From assembly GCA_947305245.1 (NCBI GenBank), contig CAMZDG010000013.1:1-64000 (forward strand): a DNA stretch of 64,000 nucleotides. The letters run 5' to 3'. The translations under genes were made by a program, and so were the position numbers. Below are positions 16,015 to 25,281 of this stretch, one piece after another; the stretch's first letter is position 1; every line of letters begins with the position of its first letter. The notes beneath the pieces were generated by a model. The model did no database searches and was not told the DNA's origin. It was given only the letters and a program-made list of their open reading frames with translations. Source of the stretch: an uncultured Lachnospiraceae bacterium. GTDB taxonomy: Bacteria > Bacillota > Clostridia > Lachnospirales > Lachnospiraceae.

Positions 16015-17469
16015 ATGACGAGGAGAGTACGAAAAACGGTAATTGCAATGATCTTGGGAATGGCGCTTTGCGTGGCAGGCGGAGTTCCTATGCGGGCTCA
16101 GGCTGCGGAAGGGGGCGGGCTCCTGATCGCGACAAGGCAGGAGAACGTGACGCAGATCACAGACATGGCGGGACTTCGGGCCATGGAGCAGGACCCGACG
16201 GGAAGCTATCAGCTGGCCGCGGACATTGACGCTTCGGGCGAGACATGGTTTCCCTTTTCGTTTCACGGAACGCTGGACGGGAACGGATATTCCATCCTGA
16301 ACTTAAGCATTCAGGATGCCGGAGAGGCGATCCGCGAGACCTATGACGGGAACATGAAGGTGTATGACACTTATTTCGCGGCGCTCTTTGATGAGCTGAG
16401 CGGCGGGAGCGTCAATAGCCTCAATCTGGTCAACCTTCGGATCGACGTAACGACGGATCAGCCCTGCTTTGTGGGCGGGATCGCGGGATATATGGAGAAT
16501 GCGACGATTGAGAACTGCAGCGTGCAGGGAATCTTGCAGCTGCATGCGCATGATCGGATGTTCGGCGTGGGAGGCATCATCGGGTATGGCTGCGGCGAGA
16601 TCCGGGATTGCAGTGCGGACGTAACGCTGGTCTGTGTGGATACGGATGCGTCCACGAAGGATGAGCAGTTCATGGGCGGCGTCTGTGCGGCGGGATATCC
16701 GGACATGCACGGCTGCAAGATAAAGATCGCGGGCTTTGATTCGGATCACGGCTACGTGCATGACGGCGGTTTGGTCGGCATGTACATGTTCTATCCCAAG
16801 GGGACGAAATATAAGGGATCCATCACGGACAATTATGTCTCCGGAAAGATCACCTTCTTTGAGGACAACAAGAATCGCCGCGCCTATTGCAATGGGTTCA
16901 TCGGCGAGATCATGAACTGGGATTTCGAAAACGGCAGGAACAAGAATGACTTCACCAGGGATGAGGTATTCAAATATGACGTGGACCTGATGCCGCATGC
17001 CTGCGAGAATCCCGTGATGCGGGAGGACGTGACGGATGCGGGATGTGAGTTCGGGTATACCACTTACGTCTGCGAGACCTGCGGATATACGGAGACGGAC
17101 CATTATACGCTGAAGGAACATGACTATGCGTGGACGGTCGAAAAGGAAGCCACCTTGGAGGAAGAAGGACTGCGAAGCGGCGTATGCGTTGGCTGCGGCG
17201 CGATGACGCAGGAAGTGATCCCAAAGCTGACGCCGGAACCGACGGAGGAGCCCGCTCCGGCAGAGGAAAACCTGGAAGCAAAGCAGGCGAATGAAACTGG
17301 TACGGACGAGCAAGGCGCAGGAGATCCTGAGACGATAGAGTATGAGGAAGGAGCGTTCATCACGAACCCCGTGATCGTACTTCTGATCAGCGTGGGATTC
17401 GTGGCCGGGGCATGTCTGATCCTTTGGATCATTCGCAAAGGGAGCAAAAAGGAGGAAGAAAGGGAATGA
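16015..17469 (+). CDS. surface-anchored beta-helix (GLUG-type) protein
   Basis: A 484-residue exported protein: signal peptide ending near AQAA (residue 31), then a right-handed-helix-like region with repeated G/N-turn units (FHGTLDGNGYSILNLSI, CFVGGIAGYMENATIENCSV), a Cys-rich module with four CxxC-type pairs (YVCETCGYTET, GVCVGCGAMTQ, near 350-400), a Pro/Glu linker, and a C-terminal helix (about 452-475) followed by RKGSKKEEE that would anchor it in the membrane. The role is unknown, presumably adhesion or surface structure. A similar helix region recurs in the protein at 20863-22383. Confidence 0.7.
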   Translation: MTRRVRKTVIAMILGMALCVAGGVPMRAQAAEGGGLLIATRQENVTQITDMAGLRAMEQDPTGSYQLAADIDASGETWFPFSFHGTLDGNGYSILNLSIQDAGEAIRETYDGNMKVYDTYFAALFDELSGGSVNSLNLVNLRIDVTTDQPCFVGGIAGYMENATIENCSVQGILQLHAHDRMFGVGGIIGYGCGEIRDCSADVTLVCVDTDASTKDEQFMGGVCAAGYPDMHGCKIKIAGFDSDHGYVHDGGLVGMYMFYPKGTKYKGSITDNYVSGKITFFEDNKNRRAYCNGFIGEIMNWDFENGRNKNDFTRDEVFKYDVDLMPHACENPVMREDVTDAGCEFGYTTYVCETCGYTETDHYTLKEHDYAWTVEKEATLEEEGLRSGVCVGCGAMTQEVIPKLTPEPTEEPAPAEENLEAKQANETGTDEQGAGDPETIEYEEGAFITNPVIVLLISVGFVAGACLILWIIRKGSKKEEERE

Positions 17470-18596
17470 GCAGTTTCAATCGTTCGGACAGGGAGAGAAA
17501 CGCATGCAGGCTTTGGGGAAAGCTCGCGTATCAGGGATATGACTGGTGGTGGCACTCCTTTACGGGAGTGAATCGCAGGACGGGGGAGGAGAAATCCTTT
17601 TTCGTGGAATACTTTCTGTGTAATCCGGCGCTGGGACAGAAGGAGCCGATCTTCGGACAGCTTCCGGAAAGCCTTGAAAATGAATGGTGGCCGTCCTACC
17701 TTATGGTGAAGGCAGGCTGCTGGGGAGAGAACGCGAAGCAGATGCACAGGTTTTTCGCCTGGGAGGACGTCAGCATCTATGGCAGGGAGGCATATCGCCT
17801 CTGGGCGGGAGATTGCAGGGCGTCGGAGACTTTCCTCCGCGGGAGTGTGAGCGTGACGGAGGAAGACGCTAAGCAGCATCCGGAATGGCTCTGTCAGGCG
17901 GGCGAAATGAAATGGGATCTGAAGGTGGATAAGAAAGTGGCCTTCAACGTGGGATACGGCGCAGGGAAGCTCATGCGCGATCTCAATGCGTTTGAAATGT
18001 ATTGGCACGCGGAAGGCATGAAGACACTGTTCGATGGCGAAGTGATCCTGGACGGAGAAGCCTATGACGTGAAGCCGGAAAACTGCTATGGATATGCGGA
18101 CAAGAACTGGGGCTCGAATTTCACGACGCCGTGGATCTGGCTTTCCTCGAATGACGTAGTGCGAAAGCGTGACGGAAAGCGCCTTAGAAACACGGTCTTT
18201 GACATTGGCGGCGGAAAGCCTAAGGTGTTCGGGATCGGGCTGGACCGGATCCTTCTTGGGGCGCTTTATCTGGAAGGAAAGCCCATCGAATTCAATTTCT
18301 CCAAGCCTTGGACTGGAGCACACACTAAATTTAACTGTAAAGAGACGGAAGATGAAGTCATATGGCACGTGGAGCAGGAGAATTGGGATTATGTGATGCA
18401 GACCAACGTGCATTGTAAGAAAAAGGACATGCTATTTGTAAACTATGAGGCGCCGGACGGCAGCAGGGTTCATAAGAAGCTTTGGAACGGCGGAACTGGG
18501 TATGGCTGGTTTAAACTCTATCGAAAAGCCGGCGGTGAGCGGCAGCTCATCGATGAGTATCGGATCGGTCACGTAGGCTGCGAATACGGCGAATGA
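17466..18596 (+). CDS. tocopherol-cyclase-like (lipocalin-fold) protein
   Basis: A 376-residue protein with the signature region YGYADKNWGSNF...WIWLSSN (near 210-235), which in plant and cyanobacterial tocopherol cyclases and AttH-like proteins marks a two-lipocalin fold. Bacteria of this type make no tocopherol, so the ligand must be another hydrophobic molecule. No signal peptide is present. ATG 17466 overlaps the stop of the surface protein by four bases (ATGA), implying coupled translation. The Trp-rich N terminus (YDWWWHSF) matches the first lipocalin strand of the family. Confidence 0.65.
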   Translation: MSSFNRSDRERNACRLWGKLAYQGYDWWWHSFTGVNRRTGEEKSFFVEYFLCNPALGQKEPIFGQLPESLENEWWPSYLMVKAGCWGENAKQMHRFFAWEDVSIYGREAYRLWAGDCRASETFLRGSVSVTEEDAKQHPEWLCQAGEMKWDLKVDKKVAFNVGYGAGKLMRDLNAFEMYWHAEGMKTLFDGEVILDGEAYDVKPENCYGYADKNWGSNFTTPWIWLSSNDVVRKRDGKRLRNTVFDIGGGKPKVFGIGLDRILLGALYLEGKPIEFNFSKPWTGAHTKFNCKETEDEVIWHVEQENWDYVMQTNVHCKKKDMLFVNYEAPDGSRVHKKLWNGGTGYGWFKLYRKAGGERQLIDEYRIGHVGCEYGE

Positions 18597-18606
18597 CGGG
18601 AGGAAG

Positions 18607-19410
18607 GTGACCACTGGGGGAATGGCAAGATTGGGGGACGTGCTTGGGGGCACGTACGTCATCAGGGGAACTCTTGGCGCAGGCGGGACTTCGAACGTTT
18701 ATCTGGCAGACCACCTGGAGAGCGGCGAGCACTATGCGATCAAGGAGATTCCCGTGGAAAAGGCGGAGCGCGCCGGCATGCTGGCGGAGCTTCGGCTGAA
18801 AGAGAAATTATATCATCCTGCCTTGCCGCATCTTTGGACGGCGTGGGAGGAACGAGGTAATATTTATCTGGTGATGGATTACGTGGAGGGAGTCGGCTTG
18901 GACGCTTTGATCAGGGAGCGCGGCGCCATTGGAGAGAAGAAGGCCGTGGAATGGACGATGCAGCTATGCAAGGCGCTGACCTATCTTCACGGGTTTCATC
19001 CTCCCGTGATCTATCGGGACATGAAACCGGCCAACGTGATCCTGCAGGCAGACGGAAAGATCAAGCTGGTAGACTTTGGCGCCATCTGCCAGAAAAAGGC
19101 GGGAAAGACGAAAGCATTGGCGCTCGGGACGCCGGGATATGCCGCTCCGGAGCAGTATGGATCACGCCCAAGGAGTGACGTCAGAACGGACGTCTATGGG
19201 CTTGGCGTGACGCTGTATCACATGTTGACGGGGCATGATCCTGGGAGGCCGCCGCACTTGATCTGCAGGATCAGGGAGTGGGATCCGGGGCTTTCTCCGC
19301 GTCTGGAGCGGATTGTCATGAAATGTACGGCGAAGCACCCGTGGCGGCGTTATCAGAGCTGCGCTGCGCTTTTGAAAGCATTGGAAACCTATGAGGAGAG
19401 AAAAAAATGA
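18607..19410 (+). CDS. small soluble Ser/Thr protein kinase
   Basis: A 267-residue kinase consisting of little more than the catalytic domain. The P-loop GAGGTSNVYLA, catalytic lysine YAIKEI, catalytic loop YRDMKPANVIL (YRD rather than HRD), DFG motif VDFGA and GTPGYAAPEQYG are all present, so it should be active. There is no transmembrane helix or PASTA domain, so input must come from partners. GTG 18607 has GGAGG only three bases upstream; ATG 18622 is an alternative start. It follows the lipocalin-like gene by 10 bases. Confidence 0.9.
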   Translation: MTTGGMARLGDVLGGTYVIRGTLGAGGTSNVYLADHLESGEHYAIKEIPVEKAERAGMLAELRLKEKLYHPALPHLWTAWEERGNIYLVMDYVEGVGLDALIRERGAIGEKKAVEWTMQLCKALTYLHGFHPPVIYRDMKPANVILQADGKIKLVDFGAICQKKAGKTKALALGTPGYAAPEQYGSRPRSDVRTDVYGLGVTLYHMLTGHDPGRPPHLICRIREWDPGLSPRLERIVMKCTAKHPWRRYQSCAALLKALETYEERKK

Positions 19411-19520
19411 TCTCTCTTTCGTGACTTTTTTCTGAGTTTATGTTATGTTATTCATAGTTCATCAAGGCGAAGTTATGTAGGAAATGGAAGTGTTTTAGTT
19501 GAGAAAGGAAGGATGTTCGC

Positions 19521-20084
19521 ATGGCTTTGAACAATCATGAAGTAGAGTCTCCCAAGTTAAAGATCACGGCAACCGATGACAGCAATCTTTGGGATAAGGA
19601 TTGGAACATTACGCTGAGGAAAGAGGACAAGGTCATTGGAACCATCTCCTTTGCGGGAGAGAAGGCGCTGGGGACCATTCCCATTCAGATTAAGATCGAT
19701 GAGGCATATCAGGGTCGGGGATATGGCCGCGAGGCCCTCACCATGATGGTGGATTGGGCGTTCCGCTTTAAGAACATATATGAGATCAAGGCTGTGACGG
19801 ACCGTGAGAATGACAAGGCAGTGAAGGCGCTCAAGAAGGCGGGGTTTGTCTATCGTGAGGCCGAGGGAAGGATGGAAACCTATTCCATTACCAAGGCGAA
19901 GACGGCGTGGACGGGCCTGTATCTTTTCCTTGGCGTTGTCGTGGGACTGATCTTTGGCATCGTGTTCTCCCACGTGATCATCAGCATCATTGTCGGCGTG
20001 CTGATCGGCGTATCCATCGGACTTTCCATGGATATGGCGAGCAACAAGGAACGGGCGCAGGTAACTGGTCAAAATCTGAAATAG
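19521..20084 (+). CDS. GNAT acetyltransferase with membrane tail
   Basis: A 187-residue protein: GNAT fold with the acetyl-CoA loop EAYQGRGYGREAL (near 65) and the C-terminal GFVYREAEGRMETY, of the RimJ/RimL-like type, followed by a hydrophobic hairpin of two helices (about 133-152 and 153-172). The acetyltransferase domain is thus tethered to the cytoplasmic face of the membrane, which is unusual for this family. ATG 19521 follows GGAAGGA. Acceptor unknown. Confidence 0.8.
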   Translation: MALNNHEVESPKLKITATDDSNLWDKDWNITLRKEDKVIGTISFAGEKALGTIPIQIKIDEAYQGRGYGREALTMMVDWAFRFKNIYEIKAVTDRENDKAVKALKKAGFVYREAEGRMETYSITKAKTAWTGLYLFLGVVVGLIFGIVFSHVIISIIVGVLIGVSIGLSMDMASNKERAQVTGQNLK

Positions 20085-20100
20085 AGATCGCGAGAAAGTC

Positions 20101-20844
20101 ATGAGTGAACGAAAAGAATTATTTACCAGAACGGAGCTTCTTTTGGGGGAAGAGGCGATGGCGAAATTATGGAGGAGCCGCGTGGCAATATTCGGCATCG
20201 GCGGCGTCGGCGGTCATGCCGCGGAAGCCTTGGTGCGCTCCGGCATTGGCGAGGTCGACGTGATCGATAATGACGTCGTGGCTTTGTCCAATCTGAACAG
20301 GCAGCTGATCGCAACGCATTCCTCCGTGGGAAGGAAAAAGACGGCGGTCATGCGCGAGAGGCTGTTAGATATCAATCCGGAGCTGACCGTGCATGCGTGG
20401 GACTGCTTTTTCGTCCCGGAGAAGCAAAATCTCTTTCCGTTTTCGGAATATGATTATATCATCGACGCAGTCGATACCGTGGCCGCAAAGATCGGATTGG
20501 TCATGGCGGCCAGGGAGGCAGGCGTTCCCATCATCAGCAGCATGGGCGCGGGCAACAAGCTGAACCCGACGATGTTTGAGGTGGCTGACATTTATGATAC
20601 CACGGTTTGCCCTCTGGCGAAGGTGATGCGAAGGGAACTGAAAAAGCGGGGCGTGGAGAGACTCAAGTGCGTCTATTCCAAGGAACAGCCCTTGCCGGGA
20701 AGGGCCATGACGGAGGAGGAACTGGCAGCGTCACCGTCTGCGAGACGCAGCACGCCAGGTTCCGTGGCGTTTGTCCCGTCCGTTGTCGGACTCATCCTTG
20801 CCAGTGAAGTGATCAAGGATCTGAGCGGGATCCAAAATGGATGA
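20101..20844 (+). CDS. tcdA: tRNA threonylcarbamoyladenosine dehydratase
   Basis: A 247-residue E1-like enzyme with the nucleotide-binding motif GIGGVGGHAAEAL (near 32), DNDVVALSNLNRQ (near 57) and the conserved YDYIIDAVDT (near 119). TcdA cyclises t6A at position 37 of ANN-decoding tRNAs using ATP. Length and motif order match the family; the stand-alone form is usual in Firmicutes. It starts 17 bases after the GNAT gene and is followed closely by a surface-protein gene. Confidence 0.92.
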   Translation: MSERKELFTRTELLLGEEAMAKLWRSRVAIFGIGGVGGHAAEALVRSGIGEVDVIDNDVVALSNLNRQLIATHSSVGRKKTAVMRERLLDINPELTVHAWDCFFVPEKQNLFPFSEYDYIIDAVDTVAAKIGLVMAAREAGVPIISSMGAGNKLNPTMFEVADIYDTTVCPLAKVMRRELKKRGVERLKCVYSKEQPLPGRAMTEEELAASPSARRSTPGSVAFVPSVVGLILASEVIKDLSGIQNG

Positions 20845-20862
20845 CATTAAGGAGGAAAACTG

Positions 20863-22383
20863 ATGGCAATTTTTCTGAGAATGTTTTTGATCTTTACCAT
20901 GCTTACGATCGCTCCCATGCAGAAGTACATGCTGAAATCGCGGGAAGCCAGGGCGCTTCAGGAGCAAAGGGCGCGGGAGATCGAGGCACAGATCGCGCAG
21001 GGACAGGTGACTAAGGAGCAGCAAAAGCTTCCGGAATATAGTGTCGATTTTTATAATAAGGAGCGTCCAGAGATCACTTGCGTCTGCTTAAAGGATGAAG
21101 GCGAAAACGCGGATCTTGGAAAGGCTTCGCTGAGAGACGAATATAAGAACGATTATTATGCAAGCGGCGTCGTCGGACTGGTGGGTGCCCCCATCCGCGT
21201 GCAATATGACGCGGAGGCAAGACCGCGGATCACGTTTTATTATAACGAGTCGGAGCTTCGCGGCATTCCGGAGCGGAATCTGATCCTCCTTCATGAAACC
21301 GAGGACGGATCCTTTGACGAGGTGGCCGGAGGAGTGCTTGACCAGGAGGAAAACAGTCTCTCCGTGCCCATCGACGAGCCAGGCATCTATCTGCTTGCAG
21401 ATCGCTATCAGTGGTATAGCGTCTGGGGCATTGACGTGTCCGAATATGCCTATGAGGTTGATCCGACGCAGTATCCCTCCGATTGGGAAAGAGAAAGCTA
21501 CGTTGGTTCCATCATGGATCTGGCGGATAAACAGTGGGCCATGGAAAATGCTCCCGTATTTCACGTTTCCACGCCGGAGCAGCTGGCAAGCGTTGTCTAT
21601 TATAACAATGCCATTTTAGGTAATGCCTCGCAGCTGTATTACCTGGAGGTCTATCTTGAGGGCGACATTGATCTTGCGGGATATGCATGGGTGCCCATGG
21701 GCTGGAGCGGCGTAGGCTACAACTGCTTTAACGGACTGATCGACGGGCAGGGACACGTGATCCGGAACATGACGATCGACGGCGCTAATCTCTCACACAG
21801 TGCGTTTATCGGTTATTCCACCGGCGTAGAGGTGAGAAACATTACGTTTGAAAACGCGTATGTATCAGGCGGATCTTACACTGGCATTGTGGGCGGCGAG
21901 ATCTATATGTCGGATGAATGGGAGAATGTCCACGTATCCGGCGTTTTGGATGGGAACAATTCAGGCAGAAAGGGAGAAGTCGGAAGCATCATCGGCAGAG
22001 AGGCATATCTGCACTTTAAGGATTGCACGGCGGACGTGGTTTACCGAAACAGGGACGGAAGCGAAGAGCGCCTGGAGTATTTCTCACACAGACAGGAAGT
22101 GATCGCAAATACGCCTGCCACGGAGGATTTCCAGCTGACGATAGAGGAAGACGGGAGCGTGACCCGCACGACTTCGGAGGACTATTTCCAAAACCTGTGC
22201 TGGCATCTGGAAGTGGACGGAGTTCAGCTTCTTCAAAGATTCGCTGAGAACGAGACAAATTATGATCCTTACTGGGTCTTTAGCGATTATCTGAATGGGA
22301 AGCATGAGTGCCTGATGTGGCTGGAAGCCTTTACCGGCGAGACTTACACGAGAGTAAGCAATGTCATAGAATATAAGAGATAA
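20863..22383 (+). CDS. membrane-anchored beta-helix-like protein
   Basis: A 506-residue protein with an uncleaved N-terminal helix (about residues 3-22), a charged stretch, and from about 240 on a helix-type repeat region (FNGLIDGQGHVIRNMTIDGA, GVEVRNITFENAYVSGGSY, ENVHVSGVLDGNNSG) like that in the protein at 16015-17469. The region 55-190 is not recognised. ATG 20863 follows AAGGAGGAAAAC. Its stop lies in the first of three imperfect tandem repeats. Function unknown; probably extracytoplasmic. Confidence 0.6.
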   Translation: MAIFLRMFLIFTMLTIAPMQKYMLKSREARALQEQRAREIEAQIAQGQVTKEQQKLPEYSVDFYNKERPEITCVCLKDEGENADLGKASLRDEYKNDYYASGVVGLVGAPIRVQYDAEARPRITFYYNESELRGIPERNLILLHETEDGSFDEVAGGVLDQEENSLSVPIDEPGIYLLADRYQWYSVWGIDVSEYAYEVDPTQYPSDWERESYVGSIMDLADKQWAMENAPVFHVSTPEQLASVVYYNNAILGNASQLYYLEVYLEGDIDLAGYAWVPMGWSGVGYNCFNGLIDGQGHVIRNMTIDGANLSHSAFIGYSTGVEVRNITFENAYVSGGSYTGIVGGEIYMSDEWENVHVSGVLDGNNSGRKGEVGSIIGREAYLHFKDCTADVVYRNRDGSEERLEYFSHRQEVIANTPATEDFQLTIEEDGSVTRTTSEDYFQNLCWHLEVDGVQLLQRFAENETNYDPYWVFSDYLNGKHECLMWLEAFTGETYTRVSNVIEYKR

Positions 22384-22420
22384 CCGAAAGCAAGAGATAA
22401 GCAAAAGAGAATAAGCCGAA
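22375..22420. repeat. imperfect ~16-bp tandem repeat x3 at a stop codon
   Basis: AAGAGATAACCGAAAGC (22375-22391), AAGAGATAAGCAAA (22392-22405) and AGAGAATAAGCCGAA (22406-22420) are successive variants. The first contains the TAA (22381-22383) of the upstream gene. Confidence 0.65.
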
Positions 22421-22449
22421 GGGGATCACTGTTTCCGGCGATCCCCTTC
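22418..22449 (-). terminator. hairpin overlapping the end of the GGDEF gene
   Basis: GAAGGGGATC (22418-22427) and GATCCCCTTC (22440-22449) form a perfect 10-base stem that includes the stop codon of the minus-strand gene; on that strand it is followed by a moderately T-rich stretch. Likely a terminator for that gene. Confidence 0.55.
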
Positions 22450-23802
22450 CGTGCGATAATAGGCCGCCTTGTTCTTTGAAAGATCCCTGGTGGCCTTTTT
22501 AAATACTTCACTGCAGGAATGATCCTGTTCCGAATCCAAGGAGGCAACGCCCCTTGTGAAGGACAGGGTCATTTCATATGTCTTTTCTTTTTCATTAAAG
22601 CGTCTCAGCTCATTCTCCAACGTTTCAAAGTCTTCCCTGAAATCCTCCGGAAGCATGTTTTCCATGAGGAGCACGAACTCGTCGCTTCCGATCCGGAAAA
22701 TAAACTCGGGATCAAAGACGCGAAGAAGGAGCGTCGCGGTATCAGTGATCATCTGATCACCAATGGTCAGACCATATTCATCATTGGCAAATCGAAGGCT
22801 GTTTACGTCAAACAGCACAAGGGTGAAAGCGGCGGATCCTTCCTTGATCTTATGATCCATCTCGCGCACCAGATCAAGATAGGCGCGCTTATTTCCAACG
22901 CCCGTCAGGGAATCCGTAAAGTCCTGCTCGCGCACGTAGGAAACATACTGCTTCACGTGCTGACGTGCCTGACGGATCTTGTCGCCGAGGGCGTCAAAGG
23001 AACTGGAGGAAGAAACATTCGAATTCGGGATCTGTGCCTGCCAGTGAGCACGGTCTGACTTGAATTCCTCGGGGGAAGCCATCTCGCGGTTGAGGGATTC
23101 CACTTCCTCGGAGAGGGAGGACAGTTCGGAGGACAGGGCGTTGATCTTTCTTCGGAAACGATTGGTGATCAAAAGAATGATAAAGGACGCAGCCAAAAGG
23201 GAAAGCACGCTGATGATCAGAATGCTCGCCGTGTTCATGGCGATCTGGTCTTCAAACCACTGGGAATCATAGTCTACGCCGACGATCCCCGCCACGTTTC
23301 CCTCGGAGTCGAACACGGGAGTGAAGGCGCTGTAAAAGCTTCCCCAGCGGTCGGAAATGGGACGGCTGTCCACTGCGGCAACGCCCTGACTCGCCTGATA
23401 CAATGCGTCTGAATAGACGATGGGTTCGCCGAATTTTCCCGGATCAATGGGATCGGAATCGACAACGAAAACAAAGTTCTTGCCGTTTAACTGCTTTACG
23501 GTATAGATGTATGCCATGTCCATGTTCTCATGGAACATGGTCAGCGTCTTCATGACGGTTTGGTAATTCTCCGTATTGTCTTCCTCATCCACGGCAGTGA
23601 TGGACTTTAACAGATCGCCGTCGAGGAAGGCGGCCGCCGTGTTGGAGGCGTCCAGCATGCGGCTTCGGATCAGAACAGTCATGGCCAGCTTTGACTGCAT
23701 GGTGAGGACAATGCCAAGGAGGATGCTCACCGTGAGTAAAAACGTACAGGCAATCAACAGATATTTGGTTGTATACGACATTTTTTTCTTGGTTTTACTC
23801 AT
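22426..23802 (-). CDS. membrane diguanylate cyclase with Cache-like sensor
   Basis: A 458-residue protein: helix near 14-34, an extracytoplasmic domain (about 40-190; MAYIYTVKQLNGKNFVFVVDSD and GSFYSAFTPVFDSEGNVAGIVGVD are Cache-like), second helix near 193-215, coiled coil, then a GGDEF domain with DSLTGVGNKRAYL and signature GSDEF (near 395). Ser at the second signature position still permits activity. An RxxD lies upstream but two residues too far for the canonical inhibitory site. ATG 23802 follows TAGGAG. It opposes the EAL protein and HD-GYP protein of this window. Confidence 0.88.
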   Translation of the reverse strand: MSKTKKKMSYTTKYLLIACTFLLTVSILLGIVLTMQSKLAMTVLIRSRMLDASNTAAAFLDGDLLKSITAVDEEDNTENYQTVMKTLTMFHENMDMAYIYTVKQLNGKNFVFVVDSDPIDPGKFGEPIVYSDALYQASQGVAAVDSRPISDRWGSFYSAFTPVFDSEGNVAGIVGVDYDSQWFEDQIAMNTASILIISVLSLLAASFIILLITNRFRRKINALSSELSSLSEEVESLNREMASPEEFKSDRAHWQAQIPNSNVSSSSSFDALGDKIRQARQHVKQYVSYVREQDFTDSLTGVGNKRAYLDLVREMDHKIKEGSAAFTLVLFDVNSLRFANDEYGLTIGDQMITDTATLLLRVFDPEFIFRIGSDEFVLLMENMLPEDFREDFETLENELRRFNEKEKTYEMTLSFTRGVASLDSEQDHSCSEVFKKATRDLSKNKAAYYRTEGDRRKQ

Positions 23803-23917
23803 GCGCGCTCCTACTTAGACATACTTTTCCATGATTCCAATTTATTATAAAAGAGGAACCTGCAAAAAGTCAAAAATTGTAACAGAATTGTTTCAATTTC
23901 GGCGCACGTAAATTTGT

Positions 23918-23946
23918 TTGACCGTGTTTTTCGGATTTGATATACT
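23918..23946 (+). promoter_or_regulatory. promoter of the MBL-hydrolase gene
   Basis: TTGACC (23918-23923), 17-base spacer, TATACT (23941-23946). The predicted start near 23953 leaves a leader of only 8 to 17 bases. Confidence 0.7.
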
Positions 23947-23960
23947 GAAACTATAGGGGG

Positions 23961-24575
23961 ATGACGAAAGTGGATGCGATCGTGATCGATGACAGGATCA
24001 GTTACATAGAAGCGACGGAGGACCCTCTTTCCGCTGACATTGGCATCATACATTGTAACGGCGTCATATGGCTGTATGACGTGGGAAGCGACGAAAGACG
24101 CATTGCCTCACTGCAGGGAGAATACAATGTCGTGCTGTCTCATTTCCATCAGGATCACGCCGGAAACTTTGGGAAGATCGGCATTAGAACGCTGTATGTG
24201 TCGAAGGAGACCTACGCGCATCTGCGACAGGGGACGATCGTGAGCACTGACCTGTATGAAGGTGACCTTCACGTCTTTCCCATCCCGTCCAGTCACGCCA
24301 AGGGCTGCCTTGGCCTTGAGGTGGGCGGGAAGTACGCATTCGTCGGAGACGCCCTGTATGGCAGGGAGAAAAACGGAAGGTATGTTTACAACGCACAGCT
24401 CCTGAAGGAAGAGATCGAAGTGTTAAGGAAGCTGCAAGCTCCCCTGCTACTGGTCAGCCATTGTAAGGGCCTGATCCGCAGGAAGGACGAGGTCATTGCG
24501 GAGCTGAATGAGATCTATCAAGGGCGAGTGAAGGGCGAGCCGCTGATCGAGATAAAGCCGCAGTGGAGGGACTGA
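23961..24575 (+). CDS. metallo-beta-lactamase-fold hydrolase
   Basis: A compact 204-residue MBL protein with the metal motif SHFHQDHAGN (near 57), a second His at SSHAKG (near 112), the Asp of FVGDALYG (near 130) and a late His in LLVSHCKGL (near 168). All metal ligands for two zinc or iron ions seem present. The start is either ATG 23961, directly behind GGGGG, or more plausibly GTG 23970, which has that purine run at proper distance. Substrate unknown. Three short repeats separate it from the redox cassette. Confidence 0.8.
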   Translation: MTKVDAIVIDDRISYIEATEDPLSADIGIIHCNGVIWLYDVGSDERRIASLQGEYNVVLSHFHQDHAGNFGKIGIRTLYVSKETYAHLRQGTIVSTDLYEGDLHVFPIPSSHAKGCLGLEVGGKYAFVGDALYGREKNGRYVYNAQLLKEEIEVLRKLQAPLLLVSHCKGLIRRKDEVIAELNEIYQGRVKGEPLIEIKPQWRD

Positions 24576-24595
24576 GCAGAAACCTGAAACGACAT

Positions 24596-24657
24596 GAAAG
24601 AGCGCGGAGAATGATAAGAAAGCGCGGAGAACTATCGGAAAGAGGCTAGAACATGAA
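24596..24657. repeat. ~21-bp tandem repeat x3 in front of the TlpA-like gene
   Basis: GAAAGAGCGCGGAGAATGAT (from 24596), GAAAGCGCGGAGAACTATCG (24618-24637) and GAAAGAGGCTAGAACATGAA (24638-24657) are related units. The third runs into the start codon at 24653 and supplies AGAGG as a weak ribosome binding site. Confidence 0.7.
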
Positions 24658-25270
24658 AAGATGGATCACTATTATATTGACGATATATCTTGTGCTTTCG
24701 ATGAGCGCCTGCGGGGGCGAGACCAAAGGGCAAGGCACGGACGAGAGCGGGACAAAGACTTCCGCAAAGGAAACAGGCAGCGCTGCGGTAAGCCAGTCCG
24801 CCGAAGAAGTTAAGACGGAGGAAGTGAACGATACTGCGCAGGAGAATGCGCAGGACGGCACGCTGAAATTTGACACGGTGGACATTCATGGCGATCGGGT
24901 GACCGATGAAGTGATGAAGGGCGCGAAGCTTGTCCTGATCAATCTCTGGGAGCCTTGGTGCGGTCCCTGCGTCAGGGAGATGCCGGATCTTGAGAAAATC
25001 TATGAGAAGTACAAAGATCAGGGACTTTTGATCCTTGGGGTCTATGCGACGTTTGACATGGATGAAGACGCGAAGGACGTCATTGCATCCGTAGGTACGA
25101 CCTATCCCATTCTCAAGGCAGATCAAAGCCTGCTTGCCCTGGAACAGGATTACGTGCCGGCGACTTTTCTGTTTGACGGCGAGGGAAGGATTATGAGCAG
25201 CGAGCCCATCGCAGGGTCCCGGTCCTATGAGGTTTGGGAAGAAATCGTGTTATATTATCTGCCGGAATAA
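24653..25270 (+). CDS. TlpA/ResA-like thioredoxin-fold lipoprotein
   Basis: A 205-residue protein with a lipoprotein signal (lipobox SAC near residue 20), a Ser/Glu/Thr-rich spacer to about 65, and a thioredoxin-like domain with active site LWEPWCGPCVREMPDL (CGPC near 103). It is an extracytoplasmic thiol-disulfide oxidoreductase, normally fed electrons by CcdA or DsbD. Neither is here; instead the next two genes encode a CXXC peptide and a membrane polyferredoxin, which may supply the electrons. Confidence 0.9.
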   Translation: MKRWITIILTIYLVLSMSACGGETKGQGTDESGTKTSAKETGSAAVSQSAEEVKTEEVNDTAQENAQDGTLKFDTVDIHGDRVTDEVMKGAKLVLINLWEPWCGPCVREMPDLEKIYEKYKDQGLLILGVYATFDMDEDAKDVIASVGTTYPILKADQSLLALEQDYVPATFLFDGEGRIMSSEPIAGSRSYEVWEEIVLYYLPE

Positions 25271-25281
25271 GGGGAGACGCC

